A stretch of 37,992 bases of DNA from an uncultured bacterium (lineage in GTDB: Bacteria > Bacillota > Clostridia > Oscillospirales > Oscillospiraceae), in NCBI GenBank assembly GCA_949293245.1, contig CASFCS010000024.1:1-37992 (forward strand), given 5' to 3'. Every line of letters begins with the position of its first letter. Within the stretch, counting starts at the first letter, position 1. Below the pieces are notes generated by a model. That model was not told the DNA's origin. It searched no databases and worked only from the letters and a program-made list of their open reading frames with translations. The translations under genes were made by a program, and so were the position numbers. Shown piece by piece: positions 8,436 to 18,600 of the stretch.

Positions 8436-8729
8436 ATGACCCAGGAAGAACTGCAAGAACTGGAGACCCTGCGGGAGGAAAAACGAGCCCGCCTCCAGCG
8501 GGAACGGGCTGAGGCCGTCCTGAAGGAGTCCGGTGTGCCCGCCGACTTCGCCCCCCTGCTGGCCGGGGCAGACGACGAGGACACCGACCGCCGTACCGGC
8601 GTTTTCTGCGCCGCCTATCAGAAGGCCATCACCGACGGGGTGCGGGAGCGGCTGCCCCAGCAGCCCCCCCAGATGACGCCCCCCTCCGCGCCCCCCAGAC
8701 CCCGCCGGGGCGTGCAGCGCCTGCGCTGA
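8436..8729 (+). CDS. Small phage scaffold-like protein
   Basis: This is a 97-residue protein. Its first half is a charged coiled coil (MTQEELQELETLREEKRARLQ, then ERAEAVLKESG). A short middle segment (VPADFAPLLAGADDED) resembles scaffolding proteins of the DUF4355 type, and the tail is Pro/Arg-rich. It starts 4 bp after the portal stop with GGAGG upstream, the normal place of a scaffold gene in SPP1-like phages. Scaffolds are usually 150-220 residues, so this may be a reduced form. The capsid protein it would serve is encoded far away at 27119. Confidence 0.65.
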   Translation: MTQEELQELETLREEKRARLQRERAEAVLKESGVPADFAPLLAGADDEDTDRRTGVFCAAYQKAITDGVRERLPQQPPQMTPPSAPPRPRRGVQRLR

Positions 8730-8744
8730 CAAGGAGGATATACC

Positions 8745-9908
8745 ATGAAATTGACGGGATATTACACCACCGCCGGCGAGAAGATCGCCGCCGGACTGCT
8801 GGCAGGCGCTACCCTGTCCGTCACCCGCATCACCGCCGGCGCCGGCTCCACCGCCCTCTCCGCCGCCACCCTGGCCCAGGAGCAGCAAAATCTGGGGCCC
8901 TGTGAGCCGGAGGTGTCCGGCACCACCGCCGTCATGCGCTGCACCCTCTCCTCCGACCAGGCCAGCGCCCCCTATTTCCTCCGGGAACTGGGGGTATACG
9001 CCCTGGACAGCACCGGGAAGGAGACCCTCTATCTCATCTTCCGGCTGGATGAGGAAGTGTCCATCAACCCCGCTTTCCGCCTGGTGCTCCGCTTCAACCT
9101 GGAGCAGACCCTCTCCGACGGCGCGGGCGTGGAGGTCACCGCACCCCTCACCGGCCTGGCCACCCAGGAGGAGCTCAAAACCAAGGCCGACTTGCAGGAT
9201 GGCTTCGTGCCTTATGGACAGCTCCCCCACCTGACGGGAAGCAAAAACCTGTTCGTCAACGCCGCCACCGGAAGCGATGACAACCCCGGCACCGAATCCG
9301 CACCCCTCAAGACCATCCAGGCCGCTGTGGACGCCCTGCCCAAGGACCTGGGCACCGGCGGCGGCTCCATCTCCGTGGCTGTCGGTATCTACGATGAGGA
9401 TGTGGTCATCCGGGGCTTTTACGGCGGACGGGACAACGACGCCATCAACATCGTGGGCGCCACCACCATGGACGATACCCGCAAGGTCCGCTCCTTTGCC
9501 ATCGTGAACACCGGCTGCGTGGTCAACCTGCGGGGTATGTGCATCACCGGCGCCCAGTCCGGCGTGGCCGTCTCCGTGTTCGGCGCAAAGGCCTCCCTCA
9601 TGGACCTGCACCTGAAGTCCGGCGGGGAGGAGAACGCCACCGGCGTGGCGGTGGGCGTCTGGTCACCCGCCCAGGTGTCGGTCCAGCGCTGTACCGTGGA
9701 GGGCTATTCTTCCAGCGGCTTCCTGGTGGACCGGGCATCCGTGGTGGACATCAACGCCACCGAGGTGAAGAATTGCGGCTATGGAATCAAAGTAGGAGGC
9801 GGCGCCTCCGGCACCACCGGCATCGTGATCCTCAGCGGCATGACCTATGAGGGAAACACCACGGACACGGTGGCCGTCCGAAACGGCCAGATTTTTGGAG
9901 GTGCATAA
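8745..9908 (+). CDS. Phage tail fibre/collar protein with beta-helix
   Basis: This is a probable receptor-binding or side-fibre protein of a contractile tail. The N-terminus (MKLTGYYTTAGEKIAAGLLAG, then LREL GVYALD) looks like the baseplate-attachment domain of tail-collar fibres (DUF3751 type). After a short linker, residues from about 165 to the end have repeated short beta strands with Gly/Ala/Val (KTIQAAVDALP, then GIYDEDVVIRGFYGG, then SASVVDIN-like turns) as in right-handed pectin-lyase-like helices. AAGGAGG lies 8 nt upstream. In ordinary phages this gene follows the last baseplate gene, but here it follows portal and scaffold. Its ligand may be a surface glycan; that is inferred. Confidence 0.8.
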   Translation: MKLTGYYTTAGEKIAAGLLAGATLSVTRITAGAGSTALSAATLAQEQQNLGPCEPEVSGTTAVMRCTLSSDQASAPYFLRELGVYALDSTGKETLYLIFRLDEEVSINPAFRLVLRFNLEQTLSDGAGVEVTAPLTGLATQEELKTKADLQDGFVPYGQLPHLTGSKNLFVNAATGSDDNPGTESAPLKTIQAAVDALPKDLGTGGGSISVAVGIYDEDVVIRGFYGGRDNDAINIVGATTMDDTRKVRSFAIVNTGCVVNLRGMCITGAQSGVAVSVFGAKASLMDLHLKSGGEENATGVAVGVWSPAQVSVQRCTVEGYSSSGFLVDRASVVDINATEVKNCGYGIKVGGGASGTTGIVILSGMTYEGNTTDTVAVRNGQIFGGA

Positions 9909-9909
9909 G

Positions 9910-10140
9910 ATGAACGTATCGGTTGCGGGAGAGCGGTTTGCCTGCTCCAATGCCGTCCGGGACGGTGACAAAGCAACCCTCTATTTGGATGAGGGCGGCA
10001 CCGCGGTCTTCTCCGGCGTCCACGACTGGGACGCCTTCACGCTGGAGGGCGGGGCGTGGAGCCTCCCCGACGTCACGCCCCAGGAGCAGCTCCGGGCCGA
10101 CGTGGACTTTTTGGCCGCTATGACGGGGGTGAGTCTGTGA
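9910..10140 (+). CDS. Small phage protein between fibre and XkdX
   Basis: The 76-residue product (MNVSVAGERFACSNAVRDGD at the start) looks beta-rich. It ends in a short helix (TPQEQLRADVDFLAAMTGVSL) as do small accessory proteins next to Bacillota tail fibres. ATG 9910 follows GGAGGTG at 9897-9903; the longer open frame to 9847 has no supporting ribosome-binding site and would overlap the fibre gene. Its stop overlaps the GTG start of the XkdX gene by 3 bases (GTGA). The function is unknown. Confidence 0.7.
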   Translation: MNVSVAGERFACSNAVRDGDKATLYLDEGGTAVFSGVHDWDAFTLEGGAWSLPDVTPQEQLRADVDFLAAMTGVSL

Positions 10141-10265
10141 GCGTATACGAAATGGCGAAGCTGTACTACCCCCGCCTCTGGGACCAGGGACGCATCGAGG
10201 CTCTGGCGGCAGCCGGAAGGCTGACCGAGGAGGAGCGAAAGGACATCATCGAAAACAAAAGCTAA
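10137..10265 (+). CDS. xkdX: XkdX-like small tail protein
   Basis: This 42-residue protein (MSVYEMAKLYYPRLWDQGRI, then AAGRLTEEERKDII) matches the XkdX pattern: an aromatic N-terminus, then a helix and a hinge before TEEE. XkdX is found at the end of tail-fibre modules in PBSX-like elements; its exact role is not known. The GTG start at 10137 overlaps the previous stop and follows GGGGGTGAG. A bidirectional terminator follows at once, so this closes the first phage module. Confidence 0.8.
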   Translation: MSVYEMAKLYYPRLWDQGRIEALAAAGRLTEEERKDIIENKS

Positions 10266-10268
10266 AAG

Positions 10269-10301
10269 AGAGCCGGGTCCCATCAGGGGACCCGGCTCTT
10301 T
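10269..10301. terminator. Bidirectional terminator between XkdX and wecB
   Basis: AGAGCCGGGTCCC (10269-10281) pairs perfectly with 10287-10299 around ATCAG. TTT follows on the plus strand and a T-rich CTTTT run follows on the minus strand. It lies between two convergent genes and can end both transcripts. Confidence 0.85.
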
Positions 10302-10307
10302 CTGCCG

Positions 10308-11417
10308 TTATTCAAATTGGGGCGCGCCAAATTGCAGGATGTCGGCAATGCGGCGGCTGGCCTGGCCGTCGCCGTAGGGGTTGCTGGCCGTGCTCATGCT
10401 CCGGTAGGCGTCCTCGTCCTCCAGCAGCTCCCGGAAGGTGCGGTAGATGGTCTCCTCCTCGGTGCCCACCAGCTTCAAAGTGCCCGCGGCGATGCCCTCC
10501 GGGCGCTCCGTGGTGTCCCGCATCACCAGCACAGGCTTGCCCAGGGAGGGGGCCTCCTCCTGGATGCCGCCGGAGTCGGTGAGAATGAGGTAGCTCCGGG
10601 ACAGGAAGTTGTGGAAGTCCAGCACGTCCAGCGGCTCGATGAGGTGGATGCGGGCGTCGTCCCCCAGAATCTCGTTGGCCGTCTCCCGCACCGCGGGGTT
10701 CATGTGGATGGGGTAGATGGCCTTCACGTCCGGGTGCTCGTCGCACACACGCCGGATGGCACGGAACATATGGCGCATGGGCTCCCCCAGATTCTCCCGC
10801 CGGTGGGCCGTGATGAGAATCAGGCGGCTGCCCGCCGCCCACTCCAGCTCCGGGTGGGTGTAGTCGGCACGGACGGTGGTCTTCAGGGCGTCAATGGCCG
10901 TGTTGCCGGTGACGTAGATGCTGCGCTCCGGCTTGCCCTCCCCCAGCAGGTTATCCCGGGCCAGGGCCGTGGGGGCGAAGTTATACCGGCTGATGATGCC
11001 CACCGCCTGGCGGTTGAACTCCTCGGGGAAGGGGGAGTAGATGTTGTGGGTGCGCAGGCCCGCCTCCACATGGCCCACCGGGATCTGCAGGTAGAAACAG
11101 GCCAGGGCCGTCACAAAGGTGGTGGAGGTGTCCCCGTGGACCAGCACCACGTCCGGCCGCTCCGCCTCCAGCACCTCCCGGATCTTCAGCAGGATGTTGG
11201 CCGTCACGTCGAACAGGGTCTGACGGTCCTTCATAATGGAAAGGTCGTAGTCCGGGGTCACCGAAAAGGCCTTGAGCACCTGGTCCAGCATCTGCCGGTG
11301 CTGGCCGGTGACGCATACCAGGGTCTCAATGCCCTCACGGGTCTTCAGCTCGTTCACCAGAGGACACATCTTGATGGCCTCCGGCCGGGTGCCGAATACA
11401 AGCATGATCTTCTTCAT
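10308..11417 (-). CDS. wecB: UDP-N-acetylglucosamine 2-epimerase, non-hydrolysing
   Basis: This cytoplasmic enzyme interconverts UDP-GlcNAc and UDP-ManNAc, the precursor used by WecC and by many wall polysaccharide pathways. The 369-residue length is normal. Family signatures are present: GTRPEAIKMCPLV at the N-terminus, TGQHRQMLDQVL, VHGDTSTTF, GHVEAGLRT, TAHRRENLGEP and LTDSGGIQEEAPSLGKPVL. It is the last gene of the nine-gene minus-strand glycan operon, starting 21 bp after the stop of the large hydrolase/synthetase gene. Together with WecC in the same operon it implies a ManNAcA-containing polymer. Confidence 0.96.
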   Translation of the reverse strand: MKKIMLVFGTRPEAIKMCPLVNELKTREGIETLVCVTGQHRQMLDQVLKAFSVTPDYDLSIMKDRQTLFDVTANILLKIREVLEAERPDVVLVHGDTSTTFVTALACFYLQIPVGHVEAGLRTHNIYSPFPEEFNRQAVGIISRYNFAPTALARDNLLGEGKPERSIYVTGNTAIDALKTTVRADYTHPELEWAAGSRLILITAHRRENLGEPMRHMFRAIRRVCDEHPDVKAIYPIHMNPAVRETANEILGDDARIHLIEPLDVLDFHNFLSRSYLILTDSGGIQEEAPSLGKPVLVMRDTTERPEGIAAGTLKLVGTEEETIYRTFRELLEDEDAYRSMSTASNPYGDGQASRRIADILQFGAPQFE

Positions 11418-11438
11418 GGCAATTGCCTCTCTTATCGT

Positions 11439-14400
11439 TTACTCTTTCTCGTCCCCTGGAAAACACAGGTTGCTCTGATCCAGCAGGGAGAACAGCTTAT
11501 TGCGCCAGTACACCGCTTGTCTGTCGGACATCCCCGTGGCGGTAAACAGATGGTACAGGTCCAGTCCCACTGCGCTGCACAGGTCGGGATAGCGCACCAT
11601 CAGACTGCGGAACGCGCACAGCAAAGACGCCATCCCCATGTCGTGCCTGGCGCTGTCCATGGGCTGGGGCGCGGGAATGGACCGCTCCCCTGCCTTCCGC
11701 CTCTTGTTGGCCTCCTCCCACGGCTTCCGGTCGGGTGCAAGGTCCATGCGCAGCATCCGGAAACAGGGGTCCATGGTCAGCTCCGGCCGCAGCCGCTCCA
11801 GCTCCTCCCGGTCCTCCTGACTGTCGTAGGGGAAGGAGGCTGCCACGGGATTCAGGCGGTAAATGAGGTCCAGAGTCATCCGGATGCTCCGGTGGACGGA
11901 GAACACCATGTCCGACAGCCGCAGCAGGGCCTTGGACTGGATGGGGAAGGCTACATGGTAGCCTAAGACGGGGGCGAGACCGTAAAAATGATAGCTGTTG
12001 CGGTAGGCAAGATACATGTGAGTAAGCCCTTTGAAGTAGTCCCACTGGCCCATGTCCTCGATCTCCCGAGAGAAATAGGACACAAAGGCCCGGGCGGCCT
12101 CCTGGCCCCCCAGCACCAGATTGGGTCCCAACTCCCGGCGGAATTCTTCCGTAAAGGTTTCGGCGGTGGAAAGGTGGGCCATGGGACTGGTCAGATACCT
12201 GCGGTGCAGTCCCATATAGGGGCGGGTGATGGCGTCTCCCAGGCCACCGGTCACCGACACCCGCTTGTTTTCCGGCCGGGTGCTGGATATGGGAGCATAG
12301 GAGTAAAAGACGCCCAGGTAGAAGCTGCGGTGGATCTCGTCCATGGCCTTGGGGGAGAGAGAGGAGGTCTCCACGGAAAAATCGTCATAGGAATACGAAT
12401 ATAGCCGGTTGATGGACAGCGCGATGGGCAGGTCCTGGGAGCCGGGGGTGTCCCGGGTGCTGATCTTGATCCGGCCCGCGCTCTCGGGCAGATTGGTCAT
12501 GGCCGAATAGACGATGCGGGAGTCCAGTCCGCCGGAGAGATCCACCGAGATATCCTCATAATGGGCGTCGGACAAAATCCGCCGGCAGTTGTCCACCAGC
12601 TCCCCCGCCGCCTGGTCCAGCAGAGCCTGATAGTCCTCCTCGTGGTAGGGCGCGGTGTGGGAGAAGATCTCCCCCAGCTGGCTGCACTCCACCGACCACC
12701 CGCCGTCCCGCAGCACCAGCCGCTGTTCCGGGGCCAGCTGGAGTACACCGGACACGTCCATGTGCCGGGTAAAGTTCTGGGACAGGGTCTGCACATTCCC
12801 CGCCAGGGTGACGCAGGCCTTCCGGGTGTCCAGAGAGAGGGGGATCCCTAGCTCTTTCAGGGTGAGCAGCATGAGGTGGTAGCTGTTGGACGCCACAAAG
12901 CCGCTCTCGTCCTGATAATAGTACCAGTGCTTGAAGCAGAAGAAGTCCGTGGAGAGCCGCAGCTCCTCCCCGCGCCACACCGCGCAGGTGTACTGGCCGG
13001 TCTGGTCCGCCAGCGCCGCCCCGGTCAGCTCCCGGGGAAGCTCCTCCATGCCCACATACAGCTTATTGTCTATCACCACCGAGCCGGAGAGCAGCAGGCT
13101 GGACCCGTCGGACAGGGCTACGGGGCGCCCGTTGGAGTAGATGCTGGTCTGGACCGCCTTTCCCTGCAGCCGGGCCACCTGGGGAAGCACCTTCAGCTCC
13201 CCCTGCCGCCCATCGGTTCGGGTGACCAGGCAGACATCGCAGAAGGGGGGCTTGGCGGCGTAAAAGGGCAGCGGAGCGGAGACATCCACCGCGTTGGCCT
13301 CGTTCAAAAAGCGGTCGAAGGCCTCCCGTTCCGCCTGGGTATGGCAGGACACGGGCGCCGACTTCCGGGAGACCAGAAAATCCCCCCGCTTGAGATAGGC
13401 CTGCACCATATAGACGCCGCTCTCCTCCACCGTCCGCTCCAGCTCCATGGCCTCCCCCCAGGGGGTGCGCTCCACCAAAACCCCGTCATGGAAGAGGTAG
13501 AAGCAGCAGCGGTCTGTGGCCTTACGCCCGGGGTGATCCACCACGGCGGAGAGCCGACAGCCGCTCATTTCCGTCAGGATCTGGGCCTGACACAGCTCGT
13601 ATTGCACCTCTGTCGGGATGATCTTCTCCAAAGTTGCCAAAAGCTCTGGCCCAAAGAGGCAATAGAGGGATTCAGGGTCCATACCATCCTGACGGCTATC
13701 CCCGGGCAGTATCACCGGAAGCTCCCACAGGGTGTGCCCAAGCGCCTGTCTGGCGCAGTCGCAGAGCTCCTCCAGGACCCAGTGGAGGCCCCGCAGCGCC
13801 TCGGCCTGGGGCCACAGACGCCACTGCACCAGAAAGACCCGGTGGCCCTGGAAGGGAACCAGGATCTCCTCCAGCGCGGCCCGGGCGGTGGACACCGCCG
13901 TCTCACAGGGCGTATCCCCGCCAGGGAACACGGACGGCAGATGCTCCAGCGCCAGCCCCAGCAGGTCCACCACCACAAATGCGCTCTCCTGGAGGGGGGC
14001 CTGGTGGATGGAGCAGCGCTCCAGCAGCGCGCCCAGACCCTCCGGACCGTACCAGACCGCCGGGTAGGGCTGATAATAGAGCTGGCGGCTCTCCTTGGAC
14101 TGGGCGGCGCCGTTTTGACGGACGAAGTAGGACACGCAGTAGGAGCCGGGCTCCTCCAGCGGAAACTGCAGCTGCGTCTGGGAACCGTAGCTCGTCTTGT
14201 GGATCACCGCGCCGTCCCGCCGGACGTAGTAGGCAAACTGTACGCCGGGCCGCGCCTGGACATCCAGGGAGAAAAAGAGGGTCTTGTCCCGGCAGGAGAG
14301 GGTATAGGACAACTGGCCAATGTCCATGGGTTCCTCCGAAGTGGGCGCCGACTCCTCCGGCGCGGCAAAGGAGAGCTTGTCCCAGTGGATATATGCCTTG

Positions 14401-15575
14401 TAGCGGATGAAGTGCTGAATGACCCCCGACGAAATGGACAGGTCGGACACGCGGAAGATGGTCTTGGAGGAATAGGGCTGGCGGTACACGATCTCGCCGG
14501 CACTGTTCTGGACATAGAAGGAGTACTCCAGCGGCGTGGGGCGGACAGGGACAAACTCCACCCGCAGCCCGCCGCAGTCCCAGCCGCAGGACACCCGCAC
14601 CCGGTCGGCCAGATAGTCGCAGAGACATTCCCGGTACAAAACCCGGCCCTTCTCCTCCACGGTGAGCTCGCTGTAATTGAGCTCCTCGATGGGGTGGGAG
14701 ACGCTCTGGTCGGTGAGATGGTATTGCGTCTGTGTACCGTCACGTTTTTCACAGAAATAGGTCACCTGATAGCGGGAAGAGCCGCTGTCGTCCCGGCTGA
14801 CCGTCTGCACCCCCTCCGCCTCTGTCACGCGGCAGCCAAACAGGATCTCCATAAGCTTTTTCCGCACAAAATCCCCGTTCCGGTTGGCGGCGCCGTTGTG
14901 GCTTTTGATGCGGTCGTCAAAGCAGATGTCCTGACGCGCCCGGTCTGTACGCTTTTCCAGAGCGGTCAGGAAGGGGACGATCTGGGATTGATACTGCTCG
15001 TCATAATGGGAGGTCAGAATGTGCAGCATGGTGCTCTGGTTTTTCTCCAGAGCCTTCTCCAAAAGGGTGTCCAGCATGGCCGCTCCCCCGTCGGGGTCCT
15101 CCTTGCCCACCATGTCCTCCAGGACGGGCCGCTTGCTCACGGTATTCAGATAGGTGCCGATGTGGAACTGGGGCACCATGGCCAGCACGTGGGACAGACC
15201 CAACCCCAGGCCGAAATAGAGCGCCGCGCTGCCCCCCTTGCTGGAGCCCAGAGAGATGGTGTGCCCATTGTCGCACCCCAGACGCGCCTGGACCGACCGG
15301 ATCAGATCGGTTACCGCCTGGGATACCCCGAAATCCAGCTGGCGGCAGAGATAGTAAACCCCCCGCTTTCCATAGGTGTCCTGGATATACAGCTTGTGGG
15401 CCGGCACGTCCTGCAAAACGTTGAGAAAGTTGTATAGATGCTGGTTCGCGCTGTTCCCCGGCGCAAAGGCAGAGAATACGACAATGAGCCACTCCGCACC
15501 GGAACAGGGCTCCAGGATATAGTTCATAGGGTAGGGTCCGGTGGACGTCTGCTCATGCTTGAGAATATCTGCCAC
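11439..15575 (-). CDS. Giant fusion: alpha/beta-hydrolase, Ig-like repeats and asparagine-synthetase-like domain
   Basis: The 1378-residue protein appears built from several parts. Residues 1 to about 265 look like an alpha/beta hydrolase of the XcbB/CpsF capsule type, with the nucleophile elbow GSSKGG (Ser112). Three Ig-like beta modules follow (about 290-410, 425-520 and 680-770), each with a pattern like YYVRRDG, then YGSQTQLQF, then GSYCVSYFVR. Between the second and third lies an alpha/beta segment (about 530-670). From about 800 there is a degenerate glutaminase-like region (YYYQDESGFVASNS) and then an asparagine-synthetase ATP-pyrophosphatase domain with SGGLDSR at 1014-1020. No N-terminal catalytic Cys is possible in this fusion. 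GTG 15575 follows AGGAGG by 8 nt. Amidation or ligation during glycan modification is plausible; the substrate is unknown. Confidence 0.8.
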   Translation of the reverse strand: MADILKHEQTSTGPYPMNYILEPCSGAEWLIVVFSAFAPGNSANQHLYNFLNVLQDVPAHKLYIQDTYGKRGVYYLCRQLDFGVSQAVTDLIRSVQARLGCDNGHTISLGSSKGGSAALYFGLGLGLSHVLAMVPQFHIGTYLNTVSKRPVLEDMVGKEDPDGGAAMLDTLLEKALEKNQSTMLHILTSHYDEQYQSQIVPFLTALEKRTDRARQDICFDDRIKSHNGAANRNGDFVRKKLMEILFGCRVTEAEGVQTVSRDDSGSSRYQVTYFCEKRDGTQTQYHLTDQSVSHPIEELNYSELTVEEKGRVLYRECLCDYLADRVRVSCGWDCGGLRVEFVPVRPTPLEYSFYVQNSAGEIVYRQPYSSKTIFRVSDLSISSGVIQHFIRYKAYIHWDKLSFAAPEESAPTSEEPMDIGQLSYTLSCRDKTLFFSLDVQARPGVQFAYYVRRDGAVIHKTSYGSQTQLQFPLEEPGSYCVSYFVRQNGAAQSKESRQLYYQPYPAVWYGPEGLGALLERCSIHQAPLQESAFVVVDLLGLALEHLPSVFPGGDTPCETAVSTARAALEEILVPFQGHRVFLVQWRLWPQAEALRGLHWVLEELCDCARQALGHTLWELPVILPGDSRQDGMDPESLYCLFGPELLATLEKIIPTEVQYELCQAQILTEMSGCRLSAVVDHPGRKATDRCCFYLFHDGVLVERTPWGEAMELERTVEESGVYMVQAYLKRGDFLVSRKSAPVSCHTQAEREAFDRFLNEANAVDVSAPLPFYAAKPPFCDVCLVTRTDGRQGELKVLPQVARLQGKAVQTSIYSNGRPVALSDGSSLLLSGSVVIDNKLYVGMEELPRELTGAALADQTGQYTCAVWRGEELRLSTDFFCFKHWYYYQDESGFVASNSYHLMLLTLKELGIPLSLDTRKACVTLAGNVQTLSQNFTRHMDVSGVLQLAPEQRLVLRDGGWSVECSQLGEIFSHTAPYHEEDYQALLDQAAGELVDNCRRILSDAHYEDISVDLSGGLDSRIVYSAMTNLPESAGRIKISTRDTPGSQDLPIALSINRLYSYSYDDFSVETSSLSPKAMDEIHRSFYLGVFYSYAPISSTRPENKRVSVTGGLGDAITRPYMGLHRRYLTSPMAHLSTAETFTEEFRRELGPNLVLGGQEAARAFVSYFSREIEDMGQWDYFKGLTHMYLAYRNSYHFYGLAPVLGYHVAFPIQSKALLRLSDMVFSVHRSIRMTLDLIYRLNPVAASFPYDSQEDREELERLRPELTMDPCFRMLRMDLAPDRKPWEEANKRRKAGERSIPAPQPMDSARHDMGMASLLCAFRSLMVRYPDLCSAVGLDLYHLFTATGMSDRQAVYWRNKLFSLLDQSNLCFPGDEKE

Positions 15576-15621
15576 TTTGAGTTCCTCCTCTGCCGCTGGC
15601 TGCGGCGGTGTCGGTTTGGCC

Positions 15622-18600
15622 TTATCGGTCTTGCCGGATCAGGGCCACTTCTTTGTCAATGGTGAATTCCTTCGAGGTCTGGCTGCGAATTCGCTTGGCC
15701 GCGTTCTCAGACAGCCGCTGGAAGAGCGCCGGGTCGTTGTAAAGCCGCTCAATGGCGTCCGCCAGCTCCACATAGCTCTCCGGGGGGATCAGTATTCCGC
15801 AGGTGTCGTCCATAAACTCGGGGATGGCGGTACAGTTGTTTGCAATAGCAACAAGGCCGGAACTCATAGCCTCGCTCCGGGAAACTCCCTGCGTATCGGA
15901 ACGGGTTGTACCAATATAGATACCGTGGGTTTTGTGAATGGATGCAATTTCCTTAGAAGTGAGGAAGCACTCATGAAGATGAACGTTTTTATACTTCTGA
16001 AGCGGAGCAGTCAGTTCCTTAAACAGGTCTCCACGTCCATAAATATCAAAATCAAGCTCCTGAAAACAGGGGCGTTTTGCCAGCTCCAGAATTCCGTTGA
16101 CCGTCAAGTCATTGGCATATACACGGCTGGAGAAGGACTTGATGGTCACGATCTTCTTCCGCTGCTCCGGGTCCTTCTTCTCATAGGTGAAGAGGTCCGT
16201 GTCGATGAGGTTGTGGATCACGGAATACTGCTCCGGCGCCAGCTGGACCTTGTAGTCCTCCATGACCTCGTTGGCGGAATACTGGGAGACATAGACAAAG
16301 TGGATGGATTTGTGCTCCTTTGCGGCAGGAAATACTTCCTGCCACAGGGCCATACGGGCCTCCGACTGCTCCTTGGCCTGCTCCAGCTGCTGCTCGTTCT
16401 GATAGTTGAAGGTCCGCCGCCACCAGGGCTGGATGTCCGCGCCGTGGGACCAGATGATCAGCCGGATCCGGCCCAGGTAGTGCTTGAGCACCTCCCACAT
16501 CTCCTGGTCCAGGAAGTGGACGCACACCGTGTCGATGGCGCCGCTGTCCAGTACGCCCATCAGGTCGCCGCCTTTGCCCTCCAGCACATTGACCCCCTCA
16601 AACTCCCGGTAGCCGTCCTTGGAATAGGGGTACATCCGCAGCACGTCGCACAAAAGGCCCTCCTCCCGGTAGCCGGTGACCCGCTTGTGTACGAACATGT
16701 TGCGGTAGAGCGCCTCGCTGGAGGGGTAGTGGTTGGTCAGCACCAGCACGTTGGACCGGGACAGGAAGCTCACCCGGTCGCTTACTTCCTCGGCGCCTCC
16801 CACCAGAATATCCTTGACGGTGGCGCTGCCCGGGCCCTTGGGCCGGAAACCGATTTTTACCGTCTCGGTCCCTTCGGGCAGCGCCAACAGCTCCCGGCGG
16901 TTGAGCTTGGGATACAGCGGCGAGAGCTTTTTGCCGTCTTTATTGTAGCAGATCAGAACACAGATGAGATCCAACGAACCCATGCCCCGGAACTGCACCG
17001 GCAGCTTCCCCTCCACCAGCCAGGGCGCAACCTCAATGGAGATCTCCTGGTTGTAGATGTACTCGTGCTTGTTCTCCGGCAGCTCGCTCTGGATGACCAG
17101 GTCCGTGCCGTTGGACTTGTAAGTAACCGGGATCTTGGCCGACGGCTTGCTCTGGGCCAGCTGCTGCCCGGTGATGCGCAGAAGGTCGTCCCGCGGCTCG
17201 GGAATGGGAATGGCCTCGGCGCAGGACTGTACCTTGGACAGGGGCAGGCCCTGGTCCGCCACCTTCAGATCCTCCGCCTTGGGGCAGGATTCCTCCGCCC
17301 AGTCCTGGCAGTACTGGAAGGGGTCGGCGCCCATCAGCTCCGGCCCGGAAATCTCCGTCTCCCCGGACAGCTCCGCCAGGGTCATGTCCTGAAGCACGTC
17401 CCAGCGCACCAGAGACCGGCGCAGCACAAGAGATTGGGCCGGCCGGTAGGCAAGGTCCCCCTGGACCGGGCGGTCCGACTCCGCCGTAAAGTGGGCTACT
17501 TTGCCAGCGCCCCGGAAAGCGCCGTAGTTCCAGGTGAGTGCCAGGTCCAAAAGATAGTTGGGACCGTACCAGTCGGCACCCTCCCACCAGGCAACCAGAC
17601 CCTCCCCGCATACGTCGCCGCAGCGGGTGGAGGCCAGGGCACCAGCCTGGACGCAGGAATAGCCCTCCTTGCTCTGGAGCCCCGTCCCCACAAACACCAG
17701 CCGGGCGCCGGGCAGCGTCTGGGACTGGAAGAACCGCGCCAGGCGCTGGGCCTGCTTTCTGCTGCCCGCCCTGGCAAGCACGGTGACCGACGGCAGCTTG
17801 GGCTTCATATTCACCCCGAACACCTTCTCGGTGATATAGCCCAGCCGGTCCTGGTACAGACCCTCCGACAGCACCTTGCGCAGACCCAGCAGACGGTACT
17901 TGTCCCGGGTGGACGGGTCCTGACAGTAATGCTCCAAATACAGCTCCACAGTCTTGGCGTCGTTGGTGCAGATGGTCAGGTCCCCAAAATAGTTTTTCAC
18001 ACCGCGGGAAAAGTTGCCCACCGTAACGGTATTGGAGGCCATCATCTCAAACACCCGCCGGGCAAACATGGTCTGCGACTGCTGGATGGAGTTCATGTTG
18101 ATACCGTAAGTATACCCCTTATAGGCCACATCAATCTGGCTGGAGGGCAGAGAACCCAGAATATAGGGCTCGTACTGCTCGGGAAAGGCGTGCTCCGGCC
18201 GGGCATGGCCGTAGTTGCGGTCGTAGATGTCCAGACCCTTTCCCCGAATAAACTGCTCGGAAAAATCATCAAATACCTGACAACGTTCCTTGTATTTGTG
18301 ATAATAGGCCCCGGCAAAACAGAATTTGTCCTTCCGGTCGTATTTCTCGATGGGGTTATGGAGCTGGGGCTGGGCGGCAAAGTGCAGGTGATACACCCGG
18401 TCATGGCCCAGCTCCGCCTTGTAGCGGGGGATGCAGTCGATATCAGTCGTGAATACCACATCCGCATAGCCGGCGGTCAGCATGAAAATATCGGTATAGA
18501 CCGGGTCTTCCTTGTTCCAGAAGATGATGGGAACGCCCTTCTCCCGCAGGTACTGGGTCAGTTCGTACAGCTCCTGGCTGTACCGGTCCACCTTGTGGTA

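Noticed and set aside
12876-15437. 853-residue plus-strand open frame opposite the hydrolase/synthetase fusion
   Set aside because: Same reason: antisense shadow, without ribosome-binding site or recognisable domain.
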